A stretch of DNA of 64,000 nucleotides from CAYTPI01 sp964439625 (GCA_964439625.1 CAYTPI010000011.1:92290-156289), one strand, 5' to 3'. Counted from the first letter of the stretch, positions 1 through 8,994 are shown. The notes: a model not told the origin generated them from the letters alone. Made by a program: numbers and translations.

Positions 1-374
1 AATTGAAGCGAGCGGTCTACGCGCTCTTCGATTTCCTCATTAGTTAAGCCAAGGTTCTGTGGCCCAAAGGCGATGTCGTCCCAAACTCGGGTCGAAAACA
101 ATTGATCATCGGGGTCTTGAAAAACCATGCCGATTTTTTGATAGAACTTACCTGGCACCACGGGTTCCCCGTAGAGACTGATTGACCCGTCGGAGGGTTG
201 TAAGATGCCGCAAGCAAGCAGAAAAAGAGTCGTTTTACCAGCCCCATTCGGCCCGATGAGCCCAAGGCGTTCGCTATCTTGAATTTCTAGATTAACCTCG
301 CTGAGGACTTGCTGACCTGTCGGGTAGACAAAGCCAAGATTTTGTAAGCTCAGGGCAACTGAGCGGTCAGCCAT
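1..374 (-). CDS. cbiO: ECF metal transporter ATPase CbiO, N-terminal part
   Basis: ATP-binding subunit of an energy-coupling-factor importer for cobalt or nickel; it hydrolyses ATP on the cytoplasmic face. Only about 124 N-terminal codons are present because the window edge cuts the gene. The translation starts MADRSVALSLQ and shows a Walker A motif (GPNGAGKTT) and the Q-loop region VFQDPDDQLF, which is typical of CbiO/EcfA. The ATG at 374 lies inside the end of cbiQ (25-nt overlap), so the two are translationally coupled. The signature motif and Walker B would lie outside the window. Confidence 0.9.
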   Translation of the reverse strand, partial: MADRSVALSLQNLGFVYPTGQQVLSEVNLEIQDSERLGLIGPNGAGKTTLFLLACGILQPSDGSISLYGEPVVPGKFYQKIGMVFQDPDDQLFSTRVWDDIAFGPQNLGLTNEEIEERVDRSLQ

Positions 375-1126
375 ATTTGACTCGCGATCAACAGAAGTGA
401 CATTAGTATTACGAGTGCAAAGTATACTACATCTGTGTTAGTTACTCGCATAACTACTCTGGTCGGGATGCCAGCACCGTAGCCCCGTAGACGCATGGCG
501 TTATAAATGCGGTCAGCACGATCATAGCTGCGCACCAGCAAGCCGCCGATCAACGAGGAAAGATGGTTAACCGTGTGCCGGTTGAGCTTGCTCCCCTGAA
601 AGCCACGCAGACGCATAGCGCGCTGCATCCGGGTGAGGTCTTCTGCAGCCTCGAAAATGTAACGATAAGTCAGCAGCAGCATGTCGATCAAGATATCTGG
701 CAAACCCAGTGATTGCAATGTATGTGCGACTGTTAAAAAAGGCATCGAGCCGAACAACACTACCATCACGGTGATGATACTGACAAAACGTGTGCCGATC
801 ACGACTGCTTGAAGAATTCCCTCTTGTTTGATGGCAACTGGCCCGACCTGCACCAGCACCGTTTCGCCAGCGATCAAGGGCAGCAGCACAGCCAATGATA
901 GCAAAAAAAACCCTGGATACTTGAGGCGACCAATAAGGTAGGAGAACGGCAAGCGCGACACACTAAAGAGCACCAGCGCAATCAGCAAAATAACAGGCAG
1001 CAAGGCCAACTGCTGCACCAACGAGAACGCAACGGCTAAAAGAAACAAGCCTATGAGCTTGAGTCGCGCATTCCATGAATGGATGGGCGACTCTAAATGC
1101 GCATAGGCATCAAGTTCGTGTTGCAA
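350..1126 (-). CDS. cbiQ: ECF transporter transmembrane subunit CbiQ
   Basis: T component of the ECF metal importer, which couples the ATPase to the substrate-binding CbiM. It has 258 residues with several hydrophobic membrane segments. Two copies of the Ala-Arg-Gly coupling motif, AMRLRGF and AMRLRGY, sit in the C-terminal cytoplasmic half, as in CbiQ/NikQ. The start is a TTG at 1126, two codons below the cbiM stop, with a GGGGA-type ribosome site upstream. It lies third from the end of the visible operon and overlaps cbiO. Confidence 0.92.
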   Translation of the reverse strand: MQHELDAYAHLESPIHSWNARLKLIGLFLLAVAFSLVQQLALLPVILLIALVLFSVSRLPFSYLIGRLKYPGFFLLSLAVLLPLIAGETVLVQVGPVAIKQEGILQAVVIGTRFVSIITVMVVLFGSMPFLTVAHTLQSLGLPDILIDMLLLTYRYIFEAAEDLTRMQRAMRLRGFQGSKLNRHTVNHLSSLIGGLLVRSYDRADRIYNAMRLRGYGAGIPTRVVMRVTNTDVVYFALVILMSLLLIASQIWLTAQLP

Positions 1127-1129
1127 TGG

Positions 1130-1849
1130 TTAGTCCCCGGCAGCCGAAGGGGTCATCGCTGGCTTACTGACTGCCTCTGCAGGTGACTCAGCCGGGGGCG
1201 CCTCGCGAACTGGGCCAAGTATTTCAGGGCGCACCTTGTAGATATAACGAACAATGAAAGCCGTCGCGACCCCTTCGACTAACGCCAGCGGAAGATGGGC
1301 GACAGCCAACGCTGTAATACTTGCTCGTTCAGCAGCGACATCGATTGTGCCCGGAATCGTCAAAATAAGCACGCTGAAGGCCATACCGACAATAACAAGC
1401 ACGCCCATGGTGCCACCCAAAAAACCTAATAAAGCGACAGCAATTGCCTCACGCTTGGGTAGAATGCGAGAACGTAACTGAAAAATGTAGTGGGCGGCAA
1501 TCGCTGAACTAGCAAACAAAGTTGTGTTTACACCGAGCGTGACGATGCCCCCATGTTGAAACATCACAGCTTGAAGGAACAACCCTATCAGCAAGCTGGG
1601 AACAGCGTACCAACCGAGCAGCACGCCCATCAATCCCCCCAGCAATAGATGAACGCTGGTTGGTGGAATTGGGATATGTACCCACGTCGCTACGAAGAAA
1701 GCCGCTGCTAGTAGGGCCGCTTTGGGAATCTCAGCTCGTGGATCATCCTTCTTTTCAATTTGCTTGATTGCATACCAAGTGCCAGCGCTTGCCGTGACAT
1801 AGCCTGCTGCCGAAACAGCGACCGGAAGAATACCATCGGGGATATGCAT
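1130..1849 (-). CDS. cbiM: ECF cobalt/nickel substrate-binding protein CbiM/NikM
   Basis: Membrane S component that binds the metal ion. It begins with the hallmark MHIPDGILP; in NikM/CbiM structures the N-terminal amine, His2 and a later His chelate the ion, and a candidate second His is in TSVHLLLGGL. The QHGGIVTLGVNT segment is also typical. It has 239 residues, about seven hydrophobic segments and an Ala/Pro-rich tail. It sits between the NikL-like gene and cbiQ with 3-4 nt spacing. Cobalt and nickel cannot be told apart by eye; the NikL-like neighbour favours nickel. Confidence 0.93.
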   Translation of the reverse strand: MHIPDGILPVAVSAAGYVTASAGTWYAIKQIEKKDDPRAEIPKAALLAAAFFVATWVHIPIPPTSVHLLLGGLMGVLLGWYAVPSLLIGLFLQAVMFQHGGIVTLGVNTTLFASSAIAAHYIFQLRSRILPKREAIAVALLGFLGGTMGVLVIVGMAFSVLILTIPGTIDVAAERASITALAVAHLPLALVEGVATAFIVRYIYKVRPEILGPVREAPPAESPAEAVSKPAMTPSAAGD

Positions 1850-1853
1850 AAAT

Positions 1854-2342
1854 TTATTCTTTCTCTTGCCCTGTTTGCGTTTCTTTTGGCTTGTCTCCCC
1901 GGTAGAAGAACAAAGCCGTACCCACCAACCCCCAGAGGACGCTGGCTCCCATCAAGACAGTTTGTGGTGTGCTTAACGCAGTAGCTTCACTGCTAGCAGA
2001 ACCACTTTCATCGAATTCAATATCGACGCTCTGCCCATGCCCTGCCTGGCGAACCTGTACCGTCCATGTGCCGGGCTGTTCGGTGTCAGGAGTAAATGTA
2101 AAGAAGCCTTCTTCGTCGGTTATGCCCGTAATCTGAGGCTCTGTTAGGCTGTCTGGCCCAAATACAGATACCTGCCCTTCTGCCATCGGTTCGCCGCCAT
2201 CAAACACAGCTTGAATCGTGACAGCAGGCTCAATGGAGTAATTGATATTTACTCCATGAGCCTGCACAGTTTGTAAACTGAGTAGGGCAACTAGCGCTGC
2301 GGCAAACCCAAGAAAAAAGCCTTTAGCCAAGGCTAGTTTCAT
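1854..2342 (-). CDS. NikL-like periplasmic accessory of the ECF metal importer
   Basis: Small exported protein with one C-terminal membrane anchor (about 162 residues). A signal peptide ends at QTVQA, so the mature protein would begin with HGVNINY, placing a His near its N-terminus as in NikL/CbiL-type accessories. A beta-sandwich-like central part (GQVSVFGPDS, EEGFFTFTP, GTWTVQV) precedes a C-terminal membrane helix and a charged tail. The start at 2342 is preferred to 2369 because the signal peptide begins there and GAAGGG lies about 7 nt upstream. It overlaps the upstream lipoprotein gene by 20 nt. Its role in metal capture is inferred from family and position. Confidence 0.75.
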   Translation of the reverse strand: MKLALAKGFFLGFAAALVALLSLQTVQAHGVNINYSIEPAVTIQAVFDGGEPMAEGQVSVFGPDSLTEPQITGITDEEGFFTFTPDTEQPGTWTVQVRQAGHGQSVDIEFDESGSASSEATALSTPQTVLMGASVLWGLVGTALFFYRGDKPKETQTGQEKE

Positions 2343-3075
2343 CACAGTGCCCTTCACCGACGTGCCCAAGGCTCAGTAATGCACCTTTGAACAGTTCGGC
2401 ATCTTCTGCACTCATTTCAGCTTCAACCGTTTCGAGGTCAACCTCTAAGACACCATCTTGTGCTAACGCAGAGAAGGGGTCAAAGCCTGGCGCACCTTCG
2501 TTTAACTCGTCGTCAGCGTCGAGTTCAATGTCACCAAAGACGTGGTCAAAGTGGAAGGTCATCTCAACATCGCCAGTAGAGTCGGCCTCAACGATGCCCT
2601 TACGCTCATCACCAACGAATTCACCACAGGAATAAGTGTAAGCAGTTGGTACGGTGATGATGAACTCAATTGTTTCACCGTCCTTAATAGCGACTCCATC
2701 CATCACAATCGATGAGCCTTCATAGTCACCTTCGGTAGCTGGGACGATGCTCCAGTCAAGGTTATTGTAGAAGCCGACAGGTACATCTTCGGAAGTCGTA
2801 ACTAAAATAGTATCTGCGTTTTCGTCACCCTCTGCCAAGTCTAGTGTGCTGGCAGCCTCAAGAGCAACTTCATTTTCACCATCTTGTGAGGCAGCAACAC
2901 TGTCGACTGTCACATAGACGTGGTCGAAGTCAATGCGCCAACCATCCTTCGATACGAAACCTTCACGAACGAAACCCTCACCATTCGCTCTAAACTCCAA
3001 TGAGCCAGTTTCAGCTTGTGGTGCGCAAGCCGTTAGCATCAAAACGCCAATGAGAAATAAGGTTATGCGCTTCAT
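2323..3075 (-). CDS. Lipoprotein of unknown function heading the metal-uptake operon
   Basis: 250 residues with a clear lipoprotein signal (LMLTAC lipobox). The mature part is strongly acidic and contains His/Asp/Cys segments that could bind metal: HFDHVFGDIELDAD in the middle and LGHVGEGHC near the C-terminus. I do not recognise the family. It is the first gene after the palindromic operator at 3146-3165 and overlaps the NikL-like gene, so it is probably co-expressed with the ECF transporter. A surface metal-scavenging or metal-delivery role is a guess from context. Confidence 0.7.
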   Translation of the reverse strand: MKRITLFLIGVLMLTACAPQAETGSLEFRANGEGFVREGFVSKDGWRIDFDHVYVTVDSVAASQDGENEVALEAASTLDLAEGDENADTILVTTSEDVPVGFYNNLDWSIVPATEGDYEGSSIVMDGVAIKDGETIEFIITVPTAYTYSCGEFVGDERKGIVEADSTGDVEMTFHFDHVFGDIELDADDELNEGAPGFDPFSALAQDGVLEVDLETVEAEMSAEDAELFKGALLSLGHVGEGHCDETSLG

Positions 3076-3145
3076 ATATTTGACGGTTACTTTCTAACTA
3101 ATTTTTAGAATGATCCTTAGCTAAGAGCATAACAGCATAAAACCC

Positions 3146-3165
3146 TATTGCAAATATTCGCAATA
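3146..3165. promoter_or_regulatory. Palindromic operator, probably for the adjacent Fur-family repressor
   Basis: TATTGCAAATATTCGCAATA is a 20-base near-perfect palindrome (one mismatched pair in ten). It lies in the 138-bp gap between the Fur-family gene and the lipoprotein-NikL-CbiMQO operon, about 70 bp upstream of the operon's first ATG. Size and symmetry suit a Fur/Zur/Nur-type box. Assignment to the neighbouring regulator is inferred from position. Confidence 0.65.
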
Positions 3166-3213
3166 AGGTTTTTCTTAGTATTGTGTCAGAATTATTCTAT
3201 TGGCATGTTAGGC

Positions 3214-3654
3214 CTAGTTACTATTGGCAGAGCAGGTCGGGCACAGCCCTTTGATCAAGAGATGAGTGTGGTTGTCGAAGTGGAAGCCGTATTTTTCCGT
3301 TAAAGTCTCGAACATAGGCGCAATTATGTTATCGTCTATTTGTATCTCTGATGAGCAGTTTTTACAGACCAGATGATGATGTGGCTCGTGTCCGATGATC
3401 AGCTCGTAGAGCATCTGCCCATCTACCTGTGATAGCGCGACTAACCCAATCTCCGTGAGAAAATCCAACGCTCGGTAAACTGTCGAACGGTCTATGGCTG
3501 TATTTGACGCCTGAACACGCTGAAAGACTTCATCCGGCGTGACGTAATGTTTCGGCAGCTTACAGATCGCATCAACGACAGCCTCACGCTGGCTGGTAAT
3601 GCGGTAACCCTTATTCCTTATATATTGACGGTAGTCAAATGTATTATGTGTCAT
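3214..3654 (-). CDS. Fur-family metal-dependent repressor
   Basis: 146-residue winged-helix regulator. The DNA-binding domain (residues 1-85) contains GYRITSQREAVVDAI and DRSTVYRALDFL, the Fur recognition helix. The C-terminal half has the His-rich GHEPHHHLVCKNC and CPTC, giving the two CxxC pairs that hold the structural zinc, plus HFDNHTH for the regulatory metal. It lies directly upstream of the ECF operon, in the same direction, with the operator between them, which points to control of that operon. The sensed metal (zinc, nickel or iron) cannot be read from sequence; the transporter type suggests nickel or zinc. Confidence 0.9.
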   Translation of the reverse strand: MTHNTFDYRQYIRNKGYRITSQREAVVDAICKLPKHYVTPDEVFQRVQASNTAIDRSTVYRALDFLTEIGLVALSQVDGQMLYELIIGHEPHHHLVCKNCSSEIQIDDNIIAPMFETLTEKYGFHFDNHTHLLIKGLCPTCSANSN

Positions 3655-3856
3655 AGTCTACTATTGACGTAAACCCCTTTCGTTGGATTGATACAAGCCT
3701 TTTACACACAGCTTCAAGCGTATAATAGCAAGGAATCATTTGCATCAAAACAATGCTAAAATAGTTTGGATGCTTTCCATATAATTCTATTCCCTATAGT
3801 TACCTTAAAATTAACGCAAGTATTTCCGCAATATAGCACCTTATTTGCAAGCGCCA

Positions 3857-4888
3857 ATGGATATCCACATGAAACCCTCTGCCTCACCTCAAGTGTTCGT
3901 TAGCCGTATTCTGCCGGAGGAAGGGCTTCAACGCCTGAATACCATCGCAGACATTGACCTATGGGAAGAGGCTCTGCCGCCCAGTCGTAATGTGCTCCTC
4001 GAACGTGTTCAAGGTGTCGATGGTATTGTCTGTCTATTGACGGAAACCATCGACGGCGAACTGATGGATGCCGCAGGCGACCAACTCAAGGTGATCAGTC
4101 AGTTTGCGGTTGGCTACGATAACATTGATGTTGAAGCAGCGACAGCACGCGGTATTGCAGTCGGCAATACGCCAGGAGTCCTCACTGAAACAACCGCAGA
4201 CATGGCCTTTGCCCTGCTAATGACTGCCGCCCGACGCATTCCTGAAGGGCTGCGTTATGTACAAGCGGGCAAATGGCAAACATGGGAGCCAAACCTGCTA
4301 CTTGGTCAGGATATTCACGGAGCAACCTTGAGCATTATTGGCTTCGGGCGGATCGGTCAGGCAGTCGCGCGTAGGGCCAGCGGGTTTGGCATGTCGGTTC
4401 TATATGCAGGCTCCTCGCGCAAGCCTGACGCAGAAGCAGAACTCAATGCTCAATACGTTGATCTAGACACACTGCTGACCCAAGCTGACTTCGTCAGTTT
4501 GCACACACCGCTAACATCAGCCACACAGCATCTCATTGATGCCCGCGCCCTCGACCTGATGAAGCCCACGGCGATACTTGTTAACACAGCACGCGGTGCC
4601 GTCGTTGATTCGCAAGCGCTGTACGAAGCACTTTCATCTGGCGTAATCAGTGCTGCCGCACTCGATGTGACAGACCCGGAGCCCATCCCTAACGATGACC
4701 CTCTGTTGACACTGCCAAACTGTATCATTGTACCGCACTTGGGGAGTGGGAGCCTTGCTACGCGCAACCTGATGGCAAAGATGGTCGCTCAGAATCTAGA
4801 AGCCGGGCTCAATGGAACCCGGCTTCCGAACTGCGTTAACCCTGAGGTATACAACAACCCTAGCCAGCAGGGACGTACTTCTGTTTGA
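3857..4888 (+). CDS. D-isomer-specific 2-hydroxyacid dehydrogenase (glyoxylate/hydroxypyruvate reductase-like)
   Basis: NAD(P)-dependent cytosolic reductase of 2-ketoacids such as glyoxylate or hydroxypyruvate. The Rossmann motif GFGRIGQAVARR lies mid-protein. The catalytic triad is visible as Arg in NTARGAVVD, Glu in VTDPEP and His in PHLGSG. The start is ambiguous: TTG 3845, ATG 3857 and ATG 3869 are in frame and none has a strong ribosome site. It is the only plus-strand gene in the first 14 kb and its end overlaps recN by 29 nt tail to tail. A glycerate 2-kinase gene at 25.2 kb could use its product, but the two are not linked. Confidence 0.88.
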   Translation: MDIHMKPSASPQVFVSRILPEEGLQRLNTIADIDLWEEALPPSRNVLLERVQGVDGIVCLLTETIDGELMDAAGDQLKVISQFAVGYDNIDVEAATARGIAVGNTPGVLTETTADMAFALLMTAARRIPEGLRYVQAGKWQTWEPNLLLGQDIHGATLSIIGFGRIGQAVARRASGFGMSVLYAGSSRKPDAEAELNAQYVDLDTLLTQADFVSLHTPLTSATQHLIDARALDLMKPTAILVNTARGAVVDSQALYEALSSGVISAAALDVTDPEPIPNDDPLLTLPNCIIVPHLGSGSLATRNLMAKMVAQNLEAGLNGTRLPNCVNPEVYNNPSQQGRTSV

Positions 4889-6620
4889 TGTTAGCGACGT
4901 AATTGAGAATTTCCTGTGCGCTCTGCTTGGACGACTCCGTTTCAGCACCGAGCATGGCACTAAGTTCGAGCACTTGATCGTCGTGATCAAGAGGAAAGAC
5001 GGATGTCGTCGTGCGGTCGTTCTTAACGCCCTTTTCGACCTTATAATGCGTGTCGGCAAAGCCAGCCAACTGCGGTAGGTGCGTTACAACCAACACTTGG
5101 TGATTGGTTGAGAGTGACCACAGTTTTTCACCGACGACTGAACCAATGCGCCCGCCAATGCCCGTATCAATTTCGTCGAAGATTAGCGTTGGGGTGTCAT
5201 CAACCCTTGACAGCACCGTCTTAAGTGCCAACATAATCCGGGAGGTTTCACCACCGGAAGCGACTCGTATCATCGGCTTCAGAGGTTCGCCCATATTGGC
5301 TGCTAACATAAACTCTATCTGGTCGATACCTGATGTATCGAAAGCAACCGTATGTTCTTCAAAGGGGACGCCATCAGGATCTTCTTTTTGCTCAATGATG
5401 ACGCCAAAGCGAGCACTTGCCATTCGCAGATCAGCCAGTTCATTTTCGACAGCTCCAGCCATTTTTTGGGCAGCTTCGGAACGGGCTTCACTCAAGGCTT
5501 TGCCAGCCTCCGCGATTTGCTGCAAAAGCGCCGCTTCTTCTGCTTGAAGCGCCTCGATCTGCTCATCGCCCCCGCTAATCTGCTTGAGTTCCTCAGTTGC
5601 ATCATCCGCCTTTTGAAGCAGATCCTCAATGGAATCAACAGTGTAGCGCCGCAGCAACCCATTGATACTTTCCAGCCGCATCTCTACTTGTGTTAAACGC
5701 ACTGGGTCAGCTTCTAATGTCTCTTGGTAATCTGCGATGGAGGCCGCCAACTCCTCGACCTGGACAGATAACTCCTCTGCCAGTGAAGCCATTTCAGTAG
5801 TGCTGCCATCAATACGAGCCAACTTTGCCAAAGCTGCGGCTGCATCTGTAATAAGGTCGTTGGCTGTTCCAACGGCCTCATCCGTACCGCCTGTCAAGGC
5901 CCCTTGAGCCTCATTCGCCAGCGTTGCAAGCTGCTCAGCACTGCCAAGAATTTTGCCCTCTTCCCGGAGTTCCTCATCCTCACCAGGCGTCAACTCCATC
6001 GCAGTGATCTCCGTCACCATTTGAGTAAGCATCTCTGCCCGTCGCTTGAGTTCCGCTTCATTTTCAATGAGGTTATGCAACTGCTTACGCACAGCCCGAA
6101 CACGTTTGACTAAGCTAGCGAACGCCGCCCGCTGCTCCATGAGGCCGCCATAGCGATCTAGCAAGTCCATATGCGCTTTCGGCTTCAATAGGCTCAGATG
6201 TTCTCCTTGCCCGTGGATATCAATCAAATACTGACTGATTTCCTTCAGCACAGAGACCGTCGTCGTGCGCCCATTGATTCGGGTTAAACTGCGTCCACTG
6301 CGGCGGATTTCACGGCTGATGACAAGCACATCAGTAGCGTCTTCTTCCGTAAACTCAAGGCCTTCGCGCTCCAGAACATCATTGATTTTTGAGGGAATAT
6401 CGGGATTGCTTATTTCAAAAATACCTTCGATGAAGGCTTCTTCTGCACCAATGCGCACATCGTTGCTATCAGCCCTTGCTCCGAGCAACATCGAAGCAGC
6501 ATCAAAGACGATAGATTTACCAGCCCCCGTCTCACCTGTCAGGACGTTGAATCCATCATCAAATCGCAGCGTGAGGTCGTCAATAATGGCAAAATTACGG
6601 ATTGTTATTTCATCTAGCAT
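4860..6620 (-). CDS. recN: DNA repair protein RecN
   Basis: SMC-like ATPase that acts early in double-strand break repair. It has 586 residues. The N-terminal ATPase lobe has MLDEITIRNFAIIDDL and Walker A GETGAGKS; a long Glu/Ala/Leu-rich coiled coil spans roughly residues 155-380; the C-terminal lobe has the signature region VASGGETSRIMLALK and Walker B TLIFDEIDTGIGG. Length and order match RecN. It starts 3 nt after the nadK stop, so nadK-recN is an operon, a common pairing. Confidence 0.96.
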   Translation of the reverse strand: MLDEITIRNFAIIDDLTLRFDDGFNVLTGETGAGKSIVFDAASMLLGARADSNDVRIGAEEAFIEGIFEISNPDIPSKINDVLEREGLEFTEEDATDVLVISREIRRSGRSLTRINGRTTTVSVLKEISQYLIDIHGQGEHLSLLKPKAHMDLLDRYGGLMEQRAAFASLVKRVRAVRKQLHNLIENEAELKRRAEMLTQMVTEITAMELTPGEDEELREEGKILGSAEQLATLANEAQGALTGGTDEAVGTANDLITDAAAALAKLARIDGSTTEMASLAEELSVQVEELAASIADYQETLEADPVRLTQVEMRLESINGLLRRYTVDSIEDLLQKADDATEELKQISGGDEQIEALQAEEAALLQQIAEAGKALSEARSEAAQKMAGAVENELADLRMASARFGVIIEQKEDPDGVPFEEHTVAFDTSGIDQIEFMLAANMGEPLKPMIRVASGGETSRIMLALKTVLSRVDDTPTLIFDEIDTGIGGRIGSVVGEKLWSLSTNHQVLVVTHLPQLAGFADTHYKVEKGVKNDRTTTSVFPLDHDDQVLELSAMLGAETESSKQSAQEILNYVANIKQKYVPAG

Positions 6621-6623
6621 AGA

Positions 6624-7499
6624 TTATTCCGATGTTTTCACATCTAATTTGGGTTCTAGTCGAGATAATAATGAATCGTAAAAATAAGAACGTTTACCAA
6701 GCCGGATGAAACGGCTCCGTTTGTTATACGTGTTCACGGTGACATAGTCACCATTTTGCAATTCGATTTCAGCTTGTCCATCGACGGTTAAAATAGCCTG
6801 ATGGTCTGTTGTCACCCGTATACCAACCATCGAACCCTCTGACAGAACAATCGGACGATTTAACGTCATATGCGCTGCAATTGGCACCACTAGGATATTC
6901 CTTAATTCAGGCGGAAGAATAGGGCCCCCTGCCGCTAGAGCATACGCCGTTGACCCTGTCGGCGTTGCTGTGATTAATCCATCAGCAACATAAGTTGTTA
7001 ACGGTTCACCATCAATATCTACAGAGAGTCGAATAACCCTTGACAATGAGCCACGACTTACAACCGCATCGTTAAGCGCCGTATGCTCAGCTAACAACTG
7101 CTCATTACGGTAAGCTTTAGCTATCAGCATCAGACGTTCTTCGACCCAATAATCGCCCCGCAGGACTTTGGGAAGATGCTGTTCCCAGCCCTCTGGGCCC
7201 ATTTCAGTCAAAAAACCGACTTTACCGAGGTTAATCCCAAGCAATAATTGATCTGTGTTGGATGTAAGACGCCCAGCGCGCAACATTGATCCATCCCCAC
7301 CGAGTACAATTACCACATCAGAAGAGGCTACATAGGGCCTTGTCCCTTCGTCATCCCATGTGAGGGCAAGAGAGACCTCTATGTTTTGAGTCGTTAGCCA
7401 GTCACTAATTTCTTCAGCAATGATCCGTGAGCGGTCAACCTTCGGATGGTGCAGTATGGCGACTTTTTTGATAGCTGTCGTCGCGAGCGGCGTCATCAT
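6624..7499 (-). CDS. nadK: NAD kinase
   Basis: Phosphorylates NAD to NADP in the cytosol. The GGDGS motif is at residues 67-71; the conserved LGKVGFLTE, NDAVVSRG and DGLITATPTGSTAYALAAGGP follow in the expected order. The length of 291 residues is normal. Two adjacent ATG codons (7499 and 7496) are possible starts. It is first in the nadK-recN operon, with a 424-bp upstream gap that includes a 16-bp palindrome. Confidence 0.95.
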   Translation of the reverse strand: MMTPLATTAIKKVAILHHPKVDRSRIIAEEISDWLTTQNIEVSLALTWDDEGTRPYVASSDVVIVLGGDGSMLRAGRLTSNTDQLLLGINLGKVGFLTEMGPEGWEQHLPKVLRGDYWVEERLMLIAKAYRNEQLLAEHTALNDAVVSRGSLSRVIRLSVDIDGEPLTTYVADGLITATPTGSTAYALAAGGPILPPELRNILVVPIAAHMTLNRPIVLSEGSMVGIRVTTDHQAILTVDGQAEIELQNGDYVTVNTYNKRSRFIRLGKRSYFYDSLLSRLEPKLDVKTSE

Positions 7500-7923
7500 C
7501 GTTTCCCCAGTGGGCTAACAAAAAATGTAAGCCTGATAATTATAGCTGATTGACCTCTGAAACACATTGCCATAGCTTTATATAGCAACCAAGCCATTTA
7601 TTAGCACATATGTACTAATTTTTTAGCATGTCAAAAGCAATAACGCAACATTTTTGGGCAAAAAATCACACTTATAAGTGTGGCCATGGTATGCATAGAA
7701 TATGAATTGAAAGGTCATAAAAGCAAAAAAACACGGGCAAAGTGAGGGTCAGTATTTACGCTACAAAAGAGGCCCGCATGTCCAGTACAAACTTACGATA
7801 AAACACGCCAATATGCCGTGGCGTGAGGGCGATTATCAGCGTGTTATTAGTAATAGTCTACTTAAGACCTATTTGATTTAATTCAACGAGGCAAGCAACG
7901 AAGAAGCCCGCACTTTTAGTGAC
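7500..7923. other. 424-bp intergenic region upstream of nadK
   Basis: No convincing gene is present. The left half is AT-rich and should hold the nadK-recN promoter. It contains the palindrome at 7667-7682. The right end lies downstream of the permease gene stop; I see no strong terminator hairpin there. Confidence 0.6.
7667..7682. promoter_or_regulatory. Perfect 16-bp palindrome upstream of nadK-recN
   Basis: CACACTTATAAGTGTG reads identically on both strands and lies about 170 bp upstream of the nadK ATG. It looks like a dimeric-regulator operator; no protein can be assigned. A short hairpin is the alternative, but no U-tract follows. Confidence 0.45.
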
Positions 7924-8994
7924 TCACACAATCAGGTTGAATAGATACCCTGTGATAATGATGCTTACGGCGACAACAGAGATAAAAATAACGATGAGGG
8001 TTGGCTTAAGCACCTTACGCAAAATGATAATCTCCGGCAGGCTGAGAGCGACGACTGACATCATGAACGCAAGTGCCGTGCCGAGTGATGCGCCTTTTTC
8101 CAGCATGGCACTAATCACTGGCACAATACCCGCAGCGTTGGAGTAAAGTGGAATGCCCAGCACAACAGACGCCGGAACAGACCACCAAGCCTGTTCACCC
8201 ATAATACCAGTCAATGCATTTTCTGGTACAAAACCATGGATAACAGCGCCGATGCCAATCCCCACGATTACATAAAGCCATACTTTATCGACAATCTCTT
8301 TAGTATTATCCCAAGCCTCTTGGAAACGCTCTACCCACGTGAGTTTTACGGCAAAGGTGCTGTTAGTAGAGGCGGCCTTTTTCGTTTCGATTTGGTACAC
8401 AAAGTCTTCGACATAGCCTTCTAAATGCATTCTACCCAGAACAAACCCAGCTACGACACCAATGGTTATCCCTGAAATGAGATACAAGAAAGCTACCTGC
8501 CAGCCGAACAAACCAAAAAGCAGCACAAACGCGATTTCATTCATCAAAGGCGATGTAATTAGGAAAGAGAACGTAATGCCTAGAGGAATACCAGCTTGGA
8601 CAAACCCAATAAACAGCGGCACGGACGAACAGGAGCAAAATGGCGTGATGGCTCCAAACAACGATGCCATCACATTACCAACCCCCTCACCACGCTCTTC
8701 AACAACCGCACGGATCTTTTGCATATCCAGAAAGGTTTGCAAGGCACTGATCAAGAAGATCATCCCAGTTAACAGCAGCAGAATTTTTGGCACGTCATAG
8801 ACAAAAAAATTGAGCGCCACGCCAATACGACTTTCCTGATTGAAGCCAAGGAACGAAAAAGTCAGCCAGTCCGCAATTGGTTGCAGATTGCTATAAAGCG
8901 CCACCCATACTAGGGTCAGTATCCCCAGCAGCACAAAGGCACGACGATCCGTAGTAAGGACGTTATTTGGAAAGCCACGATTCAGTGTAGACAT
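7924..8994 (-). CDS. Permease of the DUF318 (YraQ/ArsP) family
   Basis: 356-residue membrane protein with about eight to ten hydrophobic segments. The segment TPFCSCSSVPLFIGF followed by GIPLGITFSFLITSP is the family signature, with a Cys-x-Cys pair in the membrane. Some members (ArsP) export organic trivalent arsenicals; most have unknown substrates. Its start is 13 nt after the end of a small thioredoxin-like gene, a frequent partner of this family, and AGGAAAAAG precedes the ATG. No ArsR-type regulator is adjacent, so an arsenic role is uncertain. Confidence 0.87.
   Translation of the reverse strand: MSTLNRGFPNNVLTTDRRAFVLLGILTLVWVALYSNLQPIADWLTFSFLGFNQESRIGVALNFFVYDVPKILLLLTGMIFLISALQTFLDMQKIRAVVEERGEGVGNVMASLFGAITPFCSCSSVPLFIGFVQAGIPLGITFSFLITSPLMNEIAFVLLFGLFGWQVAFLYLISGITIGVVAGFVLGRMHLEGYVEDFVYQIETKKAASTNSTFAVKLTWVERFQEAWDNTKEIVDKVWLYVIVGIGIGAVIHGFVPENALTGIMGEQAWWSVPASVVLGIPLYSNAAGIVPVISAMLEKGASLGTALAFMMSVVALSLPEIIILRKVLKPTLIVIFISVVAVSIIITGYLFNLIV

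Noticed and set aside
1..3213. Cobalamin or NiCo riboswitch upstream of the CbiMQO-type operon
   Set aside because: The 138-bp upstream gap is too short for a cobalamin riboswitch and is taken up by the palindromic operator; no riboswitch core was recognised.
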